A model generated the notes under the pieces. That model saw only the letters and a list, made by a program, of their open reading frames with translations, ran no database searches and was not told the DNA's origin. A stretch of 64,000 nucleotides of DNA from Rhizobium chutanense (GTDB lineage: Bacteria > Pseudomonadota > Alphaproteobacteria > Rhizobiales > Rhizobiaceae). How positions within the stretch are numbered: the first letter of the stretch is position 1; each line of letters opens with the position of its first letter. The translations under genes were made by a program, and so were the position numbers. Location of the stretch: NCBI RefSeq assembly GCF_002531935.1, contig NZ_NWSV01000001.1:62001-126000 (forward strand). The letters are read 5' to 3'. Positions 18,396-26,441 of the stretch are shown piece by piece.

Positions 18396-19355
18396 ATGAA
18401 CGCCGCCGCCTCATTTCGCAAGGATTACTCCGAACTCGTCCCGCCAAACCAGGATTTCTACCAGAATATTTTCAGGTTGAATGGTCGCTGCTTTCTGTTC
18501 GAGGGAACCAATGATGGTGTGCAGGGCTATGGAACCTTCAATTTGAAGGTCGAGGACCATGAGTATGGTCTGTCCAATGGGTTGTCACCGATTGAGTTGA
18601 GGTTGTGGAGTTTCGAAATCGAAGGACGCACGATCGTCTGCGCTGTGGCGCAGCATTTCCGTCGCCTTTCCAACGCCCCGGCGGACATGCGCTTTCGCTA
18701 TACTGTCGAAGCGATCAATGTAAGCTGTTTCCATCACAGCGCGGACGCCGCGATCACAAAGGCCGATTGCCAGATGCTGTCGCGCATTTTGCGGAAGATG
18801 CTGCCCGATTATCACCGCATGGCTTTCCGGAATTTTCCGCTGCAAACGGCCGCCCCCATTGAGATCGTTGAAAGGTGGAACAATCCGAATCGGCAAGTTG
18901 CGTCTTTTCTCACGTTGACGACGCAAGTCGCGTGGGACGTTGAATCCGCGGAGCGCCAAATGGAAGGTATAGATAGCTTTTTCAAAGAAGGTTGGCGGGA
19001 CCGATATGATTTTGCCTCCGACAATAATTTTGCCGTCAAGTTCCGCGCTCCGCCAATTGAAGACATTCCTTCGTTTAGCGTCATCTTCGATGGCCTTGAG
19101 TTCACGTACAACTATCAGGAGTTTTCAGAAACAATAGGCCAAAAAACCTTTTGCTCTACTGTGTTATACACTCCTTGGTCGCCGAACTCTATCAGGGCAT
19201 CCGTCGACGGGGCGATATCTTCTATCGCCGATGAGACGAGAGCAAGAGCTGACCGGTTTGCGCGCTTTAGCGCTTACAGAGACCTTAGAGCAAGCTGGGG
19301 TGAGAAGTATCGGGACACCCCTCTTAGCGTGATTTTGCTTTCGGGAGAACTTTGA
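18396..19355 (+). CDS. Orphan hypothetical protein, A/T-richer codon use
   Basis: This protein of about 319 residues has no domain I recognise. It has no signal peptide or membrane segment and contains many aromatic residues (DFYQNIFRLNGRCFLFEG, FSVIFDGLEFTYNYQEF). The middle has PIEIVERWNNPNRQVASFL and a basic C-terminus. Codon use is clearly less GC-biased than the flanking tusA and CobW genes, which suggests recent acquisition. ATG 18396 has GAAGG about 12 bases upstream; longer starts at 18372 or TTG 18351 are possible. Confidence 0.6.
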   Translation: MNAAASFRKDYSELVPPNQDFYQNIFRLNGRCFLFEGTNDGVQGYGTFNLKVEDHEYGLSNGLSPIELRLWSFEIEGRTIVCAVAQHFRRLSNAPADMRFRYTVEAINVSCFHHSADAAITKADCQMLSRILRKMLPDYHRMAFRNFPLQTAAPIEIVERWNNPNRQVASFLTLTTQVAWDVESAERQMEGIDSFFKEGWRDRYDFASDNNFAVKFRAPPIEDIPSFSVIFDGLEFTYNYQEFSETIGQKTFCSTVLYTPWSPNSIRASVDGAISSIADETRARADRFARFSAYRDLRASWGEKYRDTPLSVILLSGEL

Positions 19356-19385
19356 CGTCTAAAACCATTGCTCCTAAACTTCTCG

Positions 19386-20582
19386 CTAAATTTTCATGCC
19401 CGGAATGGCGAGCGGGTTGTCGGAGAGCGCCGCACGATCCGGCCTGTCGATGCGCGGCTTGCCGAGGAAGGCGTCGAACAAATCCTTGACGAAGGCCTCC
19501 GGCAGATCCCTTGTGATCAGCACCATGCGTGTGCGCCGGTCCTGCGGATCAGGCCAGGCGGGAAGCCGCACCGGCGGATGGAAGATGCTTTGCACGCCGT
19601 GCAGCACCAGCGGCCGGTCCGGCCGGTCGGAGACGGAAACGATCGCCTTCATTCTCAAAAGCTTCTCGCCATGGGCGGAGCGCAGGAGATCGATGAACAT
19701 ATCGAGCGCCATCGGCTCGATCGGCTTCTCCTCGACGATCGAGAAAGAGCGGATCGAGGCATCGTGACGATTGACGTCGTGCGCGTCCTGGTGCGCATGA
19801 CCGTGATGAGGGTGATGGTGATGGTGGTGGTGGCCGTGATCCTGGCCATGATGGTCATGATTGCCATCACGATCATCATCGTGATGGTGATGATGATGCG
19901 CCTCGTGGGCGTCCTCGTCCTGCAGCCAGCGGCCGACATCGGCGATCTTCGTCGTCGGATCATAGAGCCCGTTGACCAGCACCGCGGCGCTGCCGGCATC
20001 GGTGCTGTCGGCATCCATCATCGCGGCGCGCGGATTGAGCGCCCGCAGCCGCTTTTCCAGGGTATCCGTTCCAGCGTCGGCCATCGATTTTTTCGAGACG
20101 ATCAGCCGGTCGGCGACTGCCGCCTGCTTGCGCGCTTCCTCGTGATTGTCGAGCGTCTGCAGCCCATTCACCGCATCCACCACGGTCACCACGCCGTCGA
20201 GCTCGAAATTCATGGCAATGACCGGATTGCCCATGATCGCCTGCATCACCGGGGCAGGGTCGGCAAGGCCCGTCGTTTCGATGACGACGCGCTTCACCGG
20301 CTTGACGCGGCCGGTCTGCACGGCGTCCATCAGGTTGGCGAGCGTATCGACGAGTTCACCGCGCACGGTGCAGCACAGACACCCGTCCGACAGCTCGATG
20401 ATCGAATCGCCTGAGCTTTCGACCAGCAGATGATCGATGCCGACATCGCCGAATTCGTTGATGATGACGGCGGCATCCTTCATCGCGGGGTCTTTGAGGA
20501 TGCGGTTGAGCAGCGTCGATTTGCCGGCGCCGAGAAAGCCGGTCAGAATGGTGACCGGAATCCTGTCGTTGAGGGCGCTCAT
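19386..20582 (-). CDS. CobW/COG0523 GTPase metallochaperone with His-rich insert
   Basis: This 398-residue G3E-family GTPase has Walker A GFLGAGKSTLLN at about residues 15-26, NEFGDVGID, and the metal-binding GCLCCT (CxCC) at about 67-72. Between the GTPase and the C-terminal CobW_C domain is a histidine/aspartate-rich stretch at about residues 235-275. Such proteins deliver zinc (ZigA/YeiR type) or cobalt. There is no nearby cobalamin gene and the His-rich loop is strong, so zinc is my preferred guess. It follows the D,D-carboxypeptidase gene by 19 bp on the same strand. Confidence 0.9.
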   Translation of the reverse strand: MSALNDRIPVTILTGFLGAGKSTLLNRILKDPAMKDAAVIINEFGDVGIDHLLVESSGDSIIELSDGCLCCTVRGELVDTLANLMDAVQTGRVKPVKRVVIETTGLADPAPVMQAIMGNPVIAMNFELDGVVTVVDAVNGLQTLDNHEEARKQAAVADRLIVSKKSMADAGTDTLEKRLRALNPRAAMMDADSTDAGSAAVLVNGLYDPTTKIADVGRWLQDEDAHEAHHHHHHDDDRDGNHDHHGQDHGHHHHHHHPHHGHAHQDAHDVNRHDASIRSFSIVEEKPIEPMALDMFIDLLRSAHGEKLLRMKAIVSVSDRPDRPLVLHGVQSIFHPPVRLPAWPDPQDRRTRMVLITRDLPEAFVKDLFDAFLGKPRIDRPDRAALSDNPLAIPGMKI

Positions 20583-20601
20583 CTCGTTTGACCTTGGCAG
20601 T

Positions 20602-21735
20602 TTAGAAGGATGTCGGGCGCGGCATCGGCACCGGCACGTTGGCGAGCGCTCCGGCCGCATCGCCGGCCGCCACCTTGTCCGGCTGCTGAGCCGGCTGCGG
20701 GTCCTGCCCGGGGATGAGGCCGGCAAAGACGAAGCGCGGATCGTGGTCCATTTCCAGGATATAGGGCGACTGCACGCGCATGCGGCCGACCTCGTCGCGC
20801 GTTTCGCTGCGTATTTTTGCGCCCTTGGCGCTGCAGATGTCGGCGCTGATGTCGGCAACCTGGTCCTGTCCCGGGCCATAGGGCCGCAGCGACCCCAGCG
20901 TCTCGCTGCCCGGAAACTGCGTGGTAAATCCCTTCTGCAACAGGTTTGCCGTCGCATCGGCGCGCGCCGCCAGGCTGTCGGTGCCGAGCACGACGGAGAC
21001 CAGCGTGCGGCCGTTGCGTGTCGCCGAACCGATCTGGTTGAAGCCCGAGGCGCAGATGAAGCCGGTCTTCATGCCGTCGGCGCCGGCAAAGCGGCCGATC
21101 AGCATATTGAGGCTCGGCACGTTCTGCTGGCCGTTGGTGAAACCTTCAAGCGCGAAATAACCGGCATATTGCGGAAAATCGCGGCGCAGCGCCACCGTCA
21201 GCACCGCGAGATCGCGCGCCGTCGTATACTGCCCTTTGCCCGGCAGGCCGTTCGGATTGACGAAATGCGAATCCGTCATGCCGAGCTTCAGCGCCTCGCC
21301 GTTCATCCGCGTCACGAAGCCTTCCTGCGTGCCGCCGATGGCTTCGGCGACGGCGACGGCGATGTCGTTGGCCGATTTCACCATCAGGATCTTCAGCGCG
21401 CTGTCGAGCGTCAGCTTCTGGCCCGGCTTGAAATACATCTTGGCGGCCGGCTGCGCGGCGGCGCGCTTGCTCATGACGATGGGCGTATCGAGGCCGATCT
21501 GGCCGGCGCGGATCGCGTCGAACACGGTATAGACGGTCATCAGCTTGGTCAGCGAGGCCGGATACCATTTGCGGAAGGCTTCCTCGTGTTCGAGCACGCG
21601 GCCGGTCTGCACGTCGACGAGAATATGCGGATTGGCCTGGGCAAGCGGAACGGAGGCAAGAAAACCGGCAGTCGCGGCGACCACGAAACTAAACGGCCGC
21701 AAAACGGCAAACAAACGGAAGTGGCTCGTCGACAC
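20602..21735 (-). CDS. D-alanyl-D-alanine carboxypeptidase (penicillin-binding protein, S11)
   Basis: This 377-residue exported serine peptidase trims peptidoglycan pentapeptides. The signal sequence ends at about residue 35 (VPLAQANPHI). The three active-site motifs are present: SLTK (S-x-x-K, about residue 61), SAND (S-x-N) and KTG in DGMKTGFICASGF. The C-terminal part is a DacF-type domain with a proline-rich tail. The start is probably GTG 21735. It lies in front of the CobW-type gene and may share its transcript. Confidence 0.93.
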   Translation of the reverse strand: MSTSHFRLFAVLRPFSFVVAATAGFLASVPLAQANPHILVDVQTGRVLEHEEAFRKWYPASLTKLMTVYTVFDAIRAGQIGLDTPIVMSKRAAAQPAAKMYFKPGQKLTLDSALKILMVKSANDIAVAVAEAIGGTQEGFVTRMNGEALKLGMTDSHFVNPNGLPGKGQYTTARDLAVLTVALRRDFPQYAGYFALEGFTNGQQNVPSLNMLIGRFAGADGMKTGFICASGFNQIGSATRNGRTLVSVVLGTDSLAARADATANLLQKGFTTQFPGSETLGSLRPYGPGQDQVADISADICSAKGAKIRSETRDEVGRMRVQSPYILEMDHDPRFVFAGLIPGQDPQPAQQPDKVAAGDAAGALANVPVPMPRPTSF

Positions 21736-21906
21736 GGTTCGTCCTTCGGATATCAGGAAAATCTCGAAACCTTCCCCTATCTAGCCTATATGGCTATGAC
21801 ATGGCAAAGGTCATTGACTAAGTAATTTCCGAAAGCCTCACACCCAAGCTTCACACCGCCGTGATGCGAGGAAAGATTGTTGGGATTTCATAACAGGAAC
21901 GCCAAT

Positions 21907-23070
21907 ATGCCGATTTTGAACAGAGCCGCGGAATTGCAGGACGAAGTCGCCGAATGGCGCCGCCACATCCACGCGCGGCCCGAACTGCTTTTCGCGGTGG
22001 AAAACACGGCCGCCTTCGTCGCTGAAAAACTCAAGGAATTCGGCGTCGACGAGATCGTCACCGGCATCGGCCGCACCGGCGTCGTCGGCCTGATCAAGGG
22101 CAAGGGCGAAGGCCGCCGCACCGTCGGCCTGCGCGCCGATATGGACGCCCTGCCGCTGACCGAAATCACCGGTAAGCCCTGGGCCTCGAAGACGCCGGGC
22201 AAGATGCATGCCTGCGGCCATGACGGCCACACCGCCATGCTGCTCGGCGCCGCGAAATATCTGGCGGAGACCCGCAATTTCAACGGCAATATCGCCGTCA
22301 TCTTCCAGCCGGCCGAAGAAGGCGGCGGCGGCGGCAACCTGATGGTCAAGGACGGCATGATGGAGCGCTTCGACATCGAAGAGGTCTACGGCATGCACAA
22401 TCTGCCGGGCCTGCCTGTGGGACAGTTCGCCACCCGCAAGGGCGCGATCATGGCGGCGACCGACGAATTCACCGTCACCATCAAGGGCCGCGGCGGCCAC
22501 GCCGCCCAGCCGCACCGGACGATCGACCCGATCGCCATCAGCGCCCAGATCGTCGCCAACCTGCAGATGATCGCTTCGCGCACCGCCGATCCGATCAGCT
22601 CGGTCGTCGTTTCGGTGACCAAGTTCAATGCCGGTTTTGCCCATAACGTCATCCCGAACGATGCGACCTTCGCCGGCACCGTCCGCACTCTCGACCCCGA
22701 GATGCGCACGCTTGCCGAGACACGCTTCCGGCAGATCATCGAGGGCATGGTCGCAGCTCATGGCGCCGAGGCCGAAATCAGCTTCAACCGCAACTACCCC
22801 GTCACCGTCAACCATCCCGACGAGACCGAGCATGCGGTGGCCGTCGCCAGCGCCATCGCCGGCGAGGCCAACGTCAATGCCGAAATCGATCCGATGATGG
22901 GCGGCGAGGATTTCTCCTATATGCTGAACGCCCGCCCCGGCGCCTTCATCTTCATCGGCAACGGCGACAGCGCCGGTCTGCACAACCCGGCCTACGACTT
23001 CAACGACGAAGCGATCGCCCACGGCATCTCCTATTGGGTGCGCCTTGCCGAACAACGCTTGGGTCTCTGA
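21907..23070 (+). CDS. M20 amidohydrolase (hippurate hydrolase-like)
   Basis: This 387-residue soluble metallopeptidase has RADMDALPLTE, HACGHDGHTAMLLG (metal ligands), QPAEEGGGGG (catalytic Glu and ligand), and the dimerisation domain GRGGHAAQPH. These are signatures of the M20D family, which hydrolyses N-acyl amino acids such as hippurate or IAA-amino acid conjugates. The exact substrate is unclear. ATG 21907 gives the family-like MPILNRAAELQDEVAEWRRH; a start at 21877 would add ten unusual residues. A strong terminator follows. Confidence 0.9.
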   Translation: MPILNRAAELQDEVAEWRRHIHARPELLFAVENTAAFVAEKLKEFGVDEIVTGIGRTGVVGLIKGKGEGRRTVGLRADMDALPLTEITGKPWASKTPGKMHACGHDGHTAMLLGAAKYLAETRNFNGNIAVIFQPAEEGGGGGNLMVKDGMMERFDIEEVYGMHNLPGLPVGQFATRKGAIMAATDEFTVTIKGRGGHAAQPHRTIDPIAISAQIVANLQMIASRTADPISSVVVSVTKFNAGFAHNVIPNDATFAGTVRTLDPEMRTLAETRFRQIIEGMVAAHGAEAEISFNRNYPVTVNHPDETEHAVAVASAIAGEANVNAEIDPMMGGEDFSYMLNARPGAFIFIGNGDSAGLHNPAYDFNDEAIAHGISYWVRLAEQRLGL

Positions 23071-23078
23071 CAAGAATT

Positions 23079-23106
23079 AAGGCTTGGCTTCGCGCCAAGC
23101 CTTTTG
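23079..23106 (+). terminator. Intrinsic terminator after the amidohydrolase
   Basis: GGCTTGGC (23081-23088) and GCCAAGCC (23094-23101) form a perfect 8-bp stem around TTCGC. Flanking AA/TT extends the stem and TTTTG follows. It ends the amidohydrolase transcript just before tRNA-Arg. Confidence 0.85.
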
Positions 23107-23124
23107 TATGCATGGCATGCAAGT

Positions 23125-23201
23125 GGTCCCGTAGCTCAGCAGGATAGAGCACCAGATTCCTAATCTGGGGGTCACGCGTTCGAATCGCGTCGGGATCACC
23201 A
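23125..23201 (+). tRNA. tRNA-Arg (anticodon CCT)
   Basis: This is a complete 77-base cloverleaf with encoded CCA. The acceptor GGTCCCG pairs with CGGGATC (one G-U). The D arm contains AGCTCAGC...GGATAGAGC, the anticodon arm is CCAGA-TTCCTAA-TCTGG with CCT at 23159-23161, and the T arm carries TTCGAAT. CCT reads AGG arginine codons. The accessory region begins immediately downstream, which suggests this gene is an integration hot spot. Confidence 0.97.
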
Positions 23202-23796
23202 TTCGTTTCAATTACTTAAGGCTTAAAGCCTGAGTTTTCATGGAATCGCTCAAAAGGTTTGTCCCCACGAGCGCTGTTTTGTCCCTGACGCTTCAATAGG
23301 TTTGTCCCTGATTTTTTGCGCCAATCCGATTGCGCTGACGATCATTGATTTCATTACAAGAATCACATTCTTCTGCGAAAGATCAACGCGGAGATGGCTC
23401 TTATCGTGATGCTGACTTCGAACGTTCTCCAGCGGGCATCCACTTCCTCATCTTGATGCTCCGGTCGCGATGATGGCATGCTCGTCGTACGAGCCTCCAC
23501 TCCTGTGATTCACAAATGGATGAATTGAAGACGCTGTTGGACAGGAAAGTTCGGACTAGCGTTCGGGTGCATGGTCTACTGGTTCCGGCCAATTCTCTAC
23601 AATCACGGCTTCACGCACAACAATGTTTACTTGATCACGAGCGGAATACGCGCTCCCGCTGGCCATAAGAAGCGATCAGCCTTGATTTATCGCCGGCCGC
23701 GATCGAAGCATAGAACGTGGGGCCGCTCGGTCCGAACGCCGACAATGTTGCGCTGCTGGTGAAGGAATACGTTACAAAACGCCCTGGAGCCAGCCC
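23202..23796. other. Gene-free left part of the accessory region
   Basis: These 595 bases lie between tRNA-Arg and the exported orphan gene. They contain the left terminal repeats of the element (23254-23311) and then about 480 bases with only short, unconvincing frames. A frame near 23715-23810 (NVGPLGPNADNVALLVKEY) reads like the end of a protein but I could not assign it. It may be decayed transposon or cargo sequence. Confidence 0.5.
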
Positions 23797-24357
23797 CTAC
23801 CAGATCACCTTGGACAGTTCGGAGAGGACAGCGTCGCCATAGCTCTCGTCTTTGATGCTGAACTCTGCCTCACCGGACACGAGATTGAAGTTAAAGTAGA
23901 CTTCGGCCTGATCTTCTCCGAGGAAAATCTTGGTGGTGTACCAGTCCCCGGGACCGCCGCCGAAACCGCCTCCAGGGGACCGGGTAGTCGGTGGTCCGAG
24001 AAATGCTATATCGAACGCTAGCGTGTCCTGTTTGGCGTCCGAAAGGCTAGGATCGCTCGCTTCCAGGGCTTTGCCCAGTTCAGAAATGAACTGCGTGGGT
24101 CGCGCCCCGCCTGCAAGATGGCGAAACCTGCCGTGCGACTCACTCTGTAGTTCGATAGCGAATTTCGTTTGGTCGTCGCCATCGCCATACGACGCCATCA
24201 AGGCGAGTTCATCGGAGCCTGATTTAGCGGACAGCCAGGTGATCTTGAAGGCAAGCGACCCCGGAGACCGGTCGTCGGCAACCTGATCCTGTGCGTAAAC
24301 GCTGCCGGAGAACACGGCACTCGCAAATACTATCAAGGCGGAGCGTCGAGTGATCAT
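23797..24357 (-). CDS. Exported orphan protein, cargo of the element
   Basis: This 186-residue protein has a clear signal peptide (MITRRSALIVFASAVFSGSV, then YAQDQ) cut near residue 23. The mature part is acidic and contains a glycine-rich stretch (RSPGGGFGGGPGDWY) at about residues 128-142, but no domain I recognise. It lies 66 bp downstream of the XRE gene on the same strand, with a GCGGCC/GGCCGC stem between them. It is probably expressed from the XRE promoter. Localisation would be periplasmic or secreted. Confidence 0.7.
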   Translation of the reverse strand: MITRRSALIVFASAVFSGSVYAQDQVADDRSPGSLAFKITWLSAKSGSDELALMASYGDGDDQTKFAIELQSESHGRFRHLAGGARPTQFISELGKALEASDPSLSDAKQDTLAFDIAFLGPPTTRSPGGGFGGGPGDWYTTKIFLGEDQAEVYFNFNLVSGEAEFSIKDESYGDAVLSELSKVIW

Positions 24358-24423
24358 GTCATTCTCCTGAGAAAGAACCTGCGGCCACGGCCCTTGGCTG
24401 GGCCGCGAACACGAGTACGGAGA

Positions 24424-25407
24424 TTATTCCCAGTCGTCATCGTCATCGTCGTCTTCACCCGCCTCCGCAGCCGCCAGTCCGATCTGGTATCGATGCGTCG
24501 GAACCGAGATGAAATCGACCGCGGCGGGGTTCAGAAACAGGTAGTGATGGTACGGGACGGCCTGAATGTACCTCGCTCCGAACGTCGGAATGTACTTGCC
24601 ATCAAAGATATCGGAAAAGGCGTCATACATTTTTCGTTCGCTCTCGAACGAAAGCTCTCGCCGTGCTCCAGAGGACAGCTGGTAGACGCAGCGGAGTGAC
24701 AGCTTCTCGGCCTCATCGAGATTCTTCTCCACAAGCTTTTTGACCTCGTCCACCTGTTCCTGCGTCACTTTTCCGGAGGCAAGGTCCTGTTCGATCACCT
24801 CTTTGGGCGGGCCGCATATGGCTCGTTTCAGGCGCTCCAAGCTTTCTTTGTCGTAGTCAGTCTCGCCGAAGTCGAGCACGATGGATTCGATGATTTCCCA
24901 GTCCCGGTTGTCGGGGTATTGCAGGTTCGAAGGGCGTTCGTAGGTCTCGTGTTCTGGGCCGTAGTCGTCGTGCGCCTCGCTACAGAAATAGATGTCGGCG
25001 ATGGCATCCCTGCGAATGGCAACCAACTGATTGGTCAGGCTTCGAATGGGGATGAAGTAGCTCGAACCCATCATCGCGCGCGAAAACTGAACGCGAACTT
25101 CTTCCGAGATGGAAAGGACGAGTGGCTTCCCGCCAGAAGCAAAGTGGAAGGATACCTCACCGTAATATTGGTGTTCGGTCGGAGCGGTGTCGTCATAAAA
25201 CGCCGCCACGATGGGAGCGTTAACTCCCAACAGGCGGTCTTCGGTCGAATTGAACAGCTTCGCCAGCGCCTTAATCTTTGCAGGCGGGACCTGTGCTCCC
25301 TTTTCCCAGCGCTGATATGTCGGTTGCGTGACCTTAATCGCCTCCGCTACCTCTATCTGTGTCATTTCGGCAGCAAGCCGATGCTCGCGTAGCCTATTAG
25401 ATGTCAT
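24424..25407 (-). CDS. XRE-family regulator with large C-terminal domain
   Basis: This 327-residue protein has an N-terminal HTH_3 domain at about residues 5-60 (MTQIEVAEAIKVTQPTYQRW, recognition helix QPTYQRWEKG). A roughly 260-residue C-terminal region follows that I cannot assign. It begins YYGEVSFHFASGGKPLVLSI, has an acidic helical part (EQDLASGKVTQEQVDEVKKL) and ends in a run of aspartates. The region could sense a ligand. The ATG at 25405-25407 is only about eight bases from a 40-bp palindrome containing its promoter, so autoregulation is likely. Confidence 0.82.
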   Translation of the reverse strand: MTSNRLREHRLAAEMTQIEVAEAIKVTQPTYQRWEKGAQVPPAKIKALAKLFNSTEDRLLGVNAPIVAAFYDDTAPTEHQYYGEVSFHFASGGKPLVLSISEEVRVQFSRAMMGSSYFIPIRSLTNQLVAIRRDAIADIYFCSEAHDDYGPEHETYERPSNLQYPDNRDWEIIESIVLDFGETDYDKESLERLKRAICGPPKEVIEQDLASGKVTQEQVDEVKKLVEKNLDEAEKLSLRCVYQLSSGARRELSFESERKMYDAFSDIFDGKYIPTFGARYIQAVPYHHYLFLNPAAVDFISVPTHRYQIGLAAAEAGEDDDDDDDWE

Positions 25408-25414
25408 GACCGCC

Positions 25415-25454
25415 CCCGTTCGTGTATAATATGCGTATATTATACACGAACGGG
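25415..25454. promoter_or_regulatory. 40-bp perfect palindrome: operator and facing -10 boxes of the XRE gene
   Basis: The arm CCCGTTCGTGTATAATAT (25415-25432) and its exact reverse complement (25437-25454) flank GCGT. Each arm contains TATAAT, so a -10 box faces each direction (25425-25430 on plus, 25444-25439 on minus). The minus-strand box is placed to give a leader of about 25 bases for the XRE gene. A dimeric HTH repressor bound here would block both promoters. Confidence 0.8.
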
Positions 25455-25485
25455 CTTGGCAATCATTTTCTGCTGGCGCGATCCG

Positions 25486-25538
25486 GACGAGTTCCGATCC
25501 TACCTCGTCGCCAACGTCGGGCGGGCACCCTGCCCCGT
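25486..25538 (-). pseudogene. Fragment of a HisKA_2-type sensor kinase ATPase domain
   Basis: On the minus strand this reads GAGCPPDVGDEVGSELVR, which matches the G1-box region [18 protein letters not shown] of the complete kinase at 26951-27916. At DNA level 46 of 53 bases agree with 27035-27087, and the last 24 are identical. No kinase frame extends beyond it. It looks like a scar of recombination or of a lost second kinase. Confidence 0.6.
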
Positions 25539-25597
25539 AAAGGCGCCTGTTTAAACGGGCTCAGACGAGGGTCGTTCTCGATGGCTACCTTTCAATC

Positions 25598-26113
25598 GTG
25601 AAGCTCGCCCACAGATGTAATTGCCAGCTACGCGAACTCGTTGAGGCGGTTCTGCAGGATCAGCTTGAAGGAATTGTACGGGCTGGCGACGATTTGACGT
25701 TTCCTAATCTCTTTGTGAATCTGAAGGAGGCCCAGGAAATGCGACGTCGTGTTGTAAAGCAGAAGATCGGTATCAAGCTACTAACCATCAGGGACGCGGC
25801 GGCCGTATTGAAGACGACGCAGGTTAAGGTCTATCCACTCGTCAGGAGCGGCCTCCTTCCGTCCATCTCGAGACTCCATCCGTCGACGCGCAAAAGGCAG
25901 TTCTTCATCGAGCCCGAGGCGCTTGAGGAATTCCAGCGTCTTCATATCTCGATCGCCGGGATCGCTTCGATCTATGGGACTCGGGCCGACATCATCGCAC
26001 GAAGGATGGAACTGCTCGGCATCGAGCCGAGTTTCGATCCCGGAGGCCGGACAGGACGATTTTATCGGCGGAGCGATCTCGATAAGTTCACCTTCGACCG
26101 ATTGGCGGCATAA
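25598..26113 (+). pseudogene. Probable C-terminal remnant of a TniQ-type transposition protein
   Basis: This 171-residue frame opens at a GTG and stays open upstream only to a stop at 25538-25540. It reads as a mid-protein segment: LRELVEAVLQDQLEGIVRAG, then two HTH-like stretches (LLTIRDAAAVLKTTQVKVYP; ISIAGIASIYGTRADIIARR) ending GRFYRRSDLDKFTFDRLAA. This layout resembles the C-terminal half of rhizobial TniQ proteins, from my memory of the family. The N-terminal zinc-finger part is absent. An alternative reading is a stand-alone excisionase-like HTH protein. A terminator follows. Confidence 0.45.
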
Positions 26114-26140
26114 GCCTCCTGCATCATCATCCAAGGTTTC

Positions 26141-26167
26141 AAAGGCTCCGGTTTCGGGGCCTTTTTT
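26141..26167 (+). terminator. Intrinsic terminator after the TniQ-like frame
   Basis: AAAGGCTCCG pairs with CGGGGCCTTT around GTTT (one G-U) and is followed by a run of T. This is a canonical intrinsic terminator 28 bases after the stop, just inside the right terminal repeats. Confidence 0.85.
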
Positions 26168-26441
26168 ACTGCCCTAATTCTGGTGGCGATTTCAGGGACA
26201 GACCTATTAAAACATCAGGGACCGATCAAATTAAACGGTGGTAAAAAACCCACAAAATCAATTACGATCCATCTCTTCTGGGACAAACCTACCGAACCGC
26301 TCCACTCGTTCAGCGTCGCCTCCTTTCCAGCGGCATACATTCACACCCGGTCACTCCAGGTAACCAATCGTCAATTACGAATTTGGAATACACGCGTATT
26401 ATACTTCGGGGATTGCGATCCCTGCCCTGAGGTCGACGACT

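Larger units (their letters stand above)
23254..26290. mobile_element. Remnant transposon with multiply repeated inverted ends and a TniQ fragment
   Basis: The left end has three copies of a GTTTGTCCC(TGA) motif at about 23256-23266, 23276-23288 and 23295-23311. The right end has matching inverted copies at 26192-26208, 26213-26225 and 26278-26290. The inner pair AATAGGTTTGTCCCTGA / AATAGGTCTGTCCCTGA agrees at 16 of 17 positions. The outer pair shares AGGTTTGTCCC. Several short repeats at each end are typical of Tn7/Mu/Tn5053-like DDE transposons. No tniA or tniB is present; a probable TniQ C-terminal fragment lies next to the right end. The cargo is the XRE gene and the exported orphan. I could not identify a clean target-site duplication. 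Confidence 0.6.

Noticed and set aside
23249..26296. Target-site duplication flanking the element
   Set aside because: The five bases outside the outermost repeats do not match under any end assignment I tried, so no duplication is claimed.
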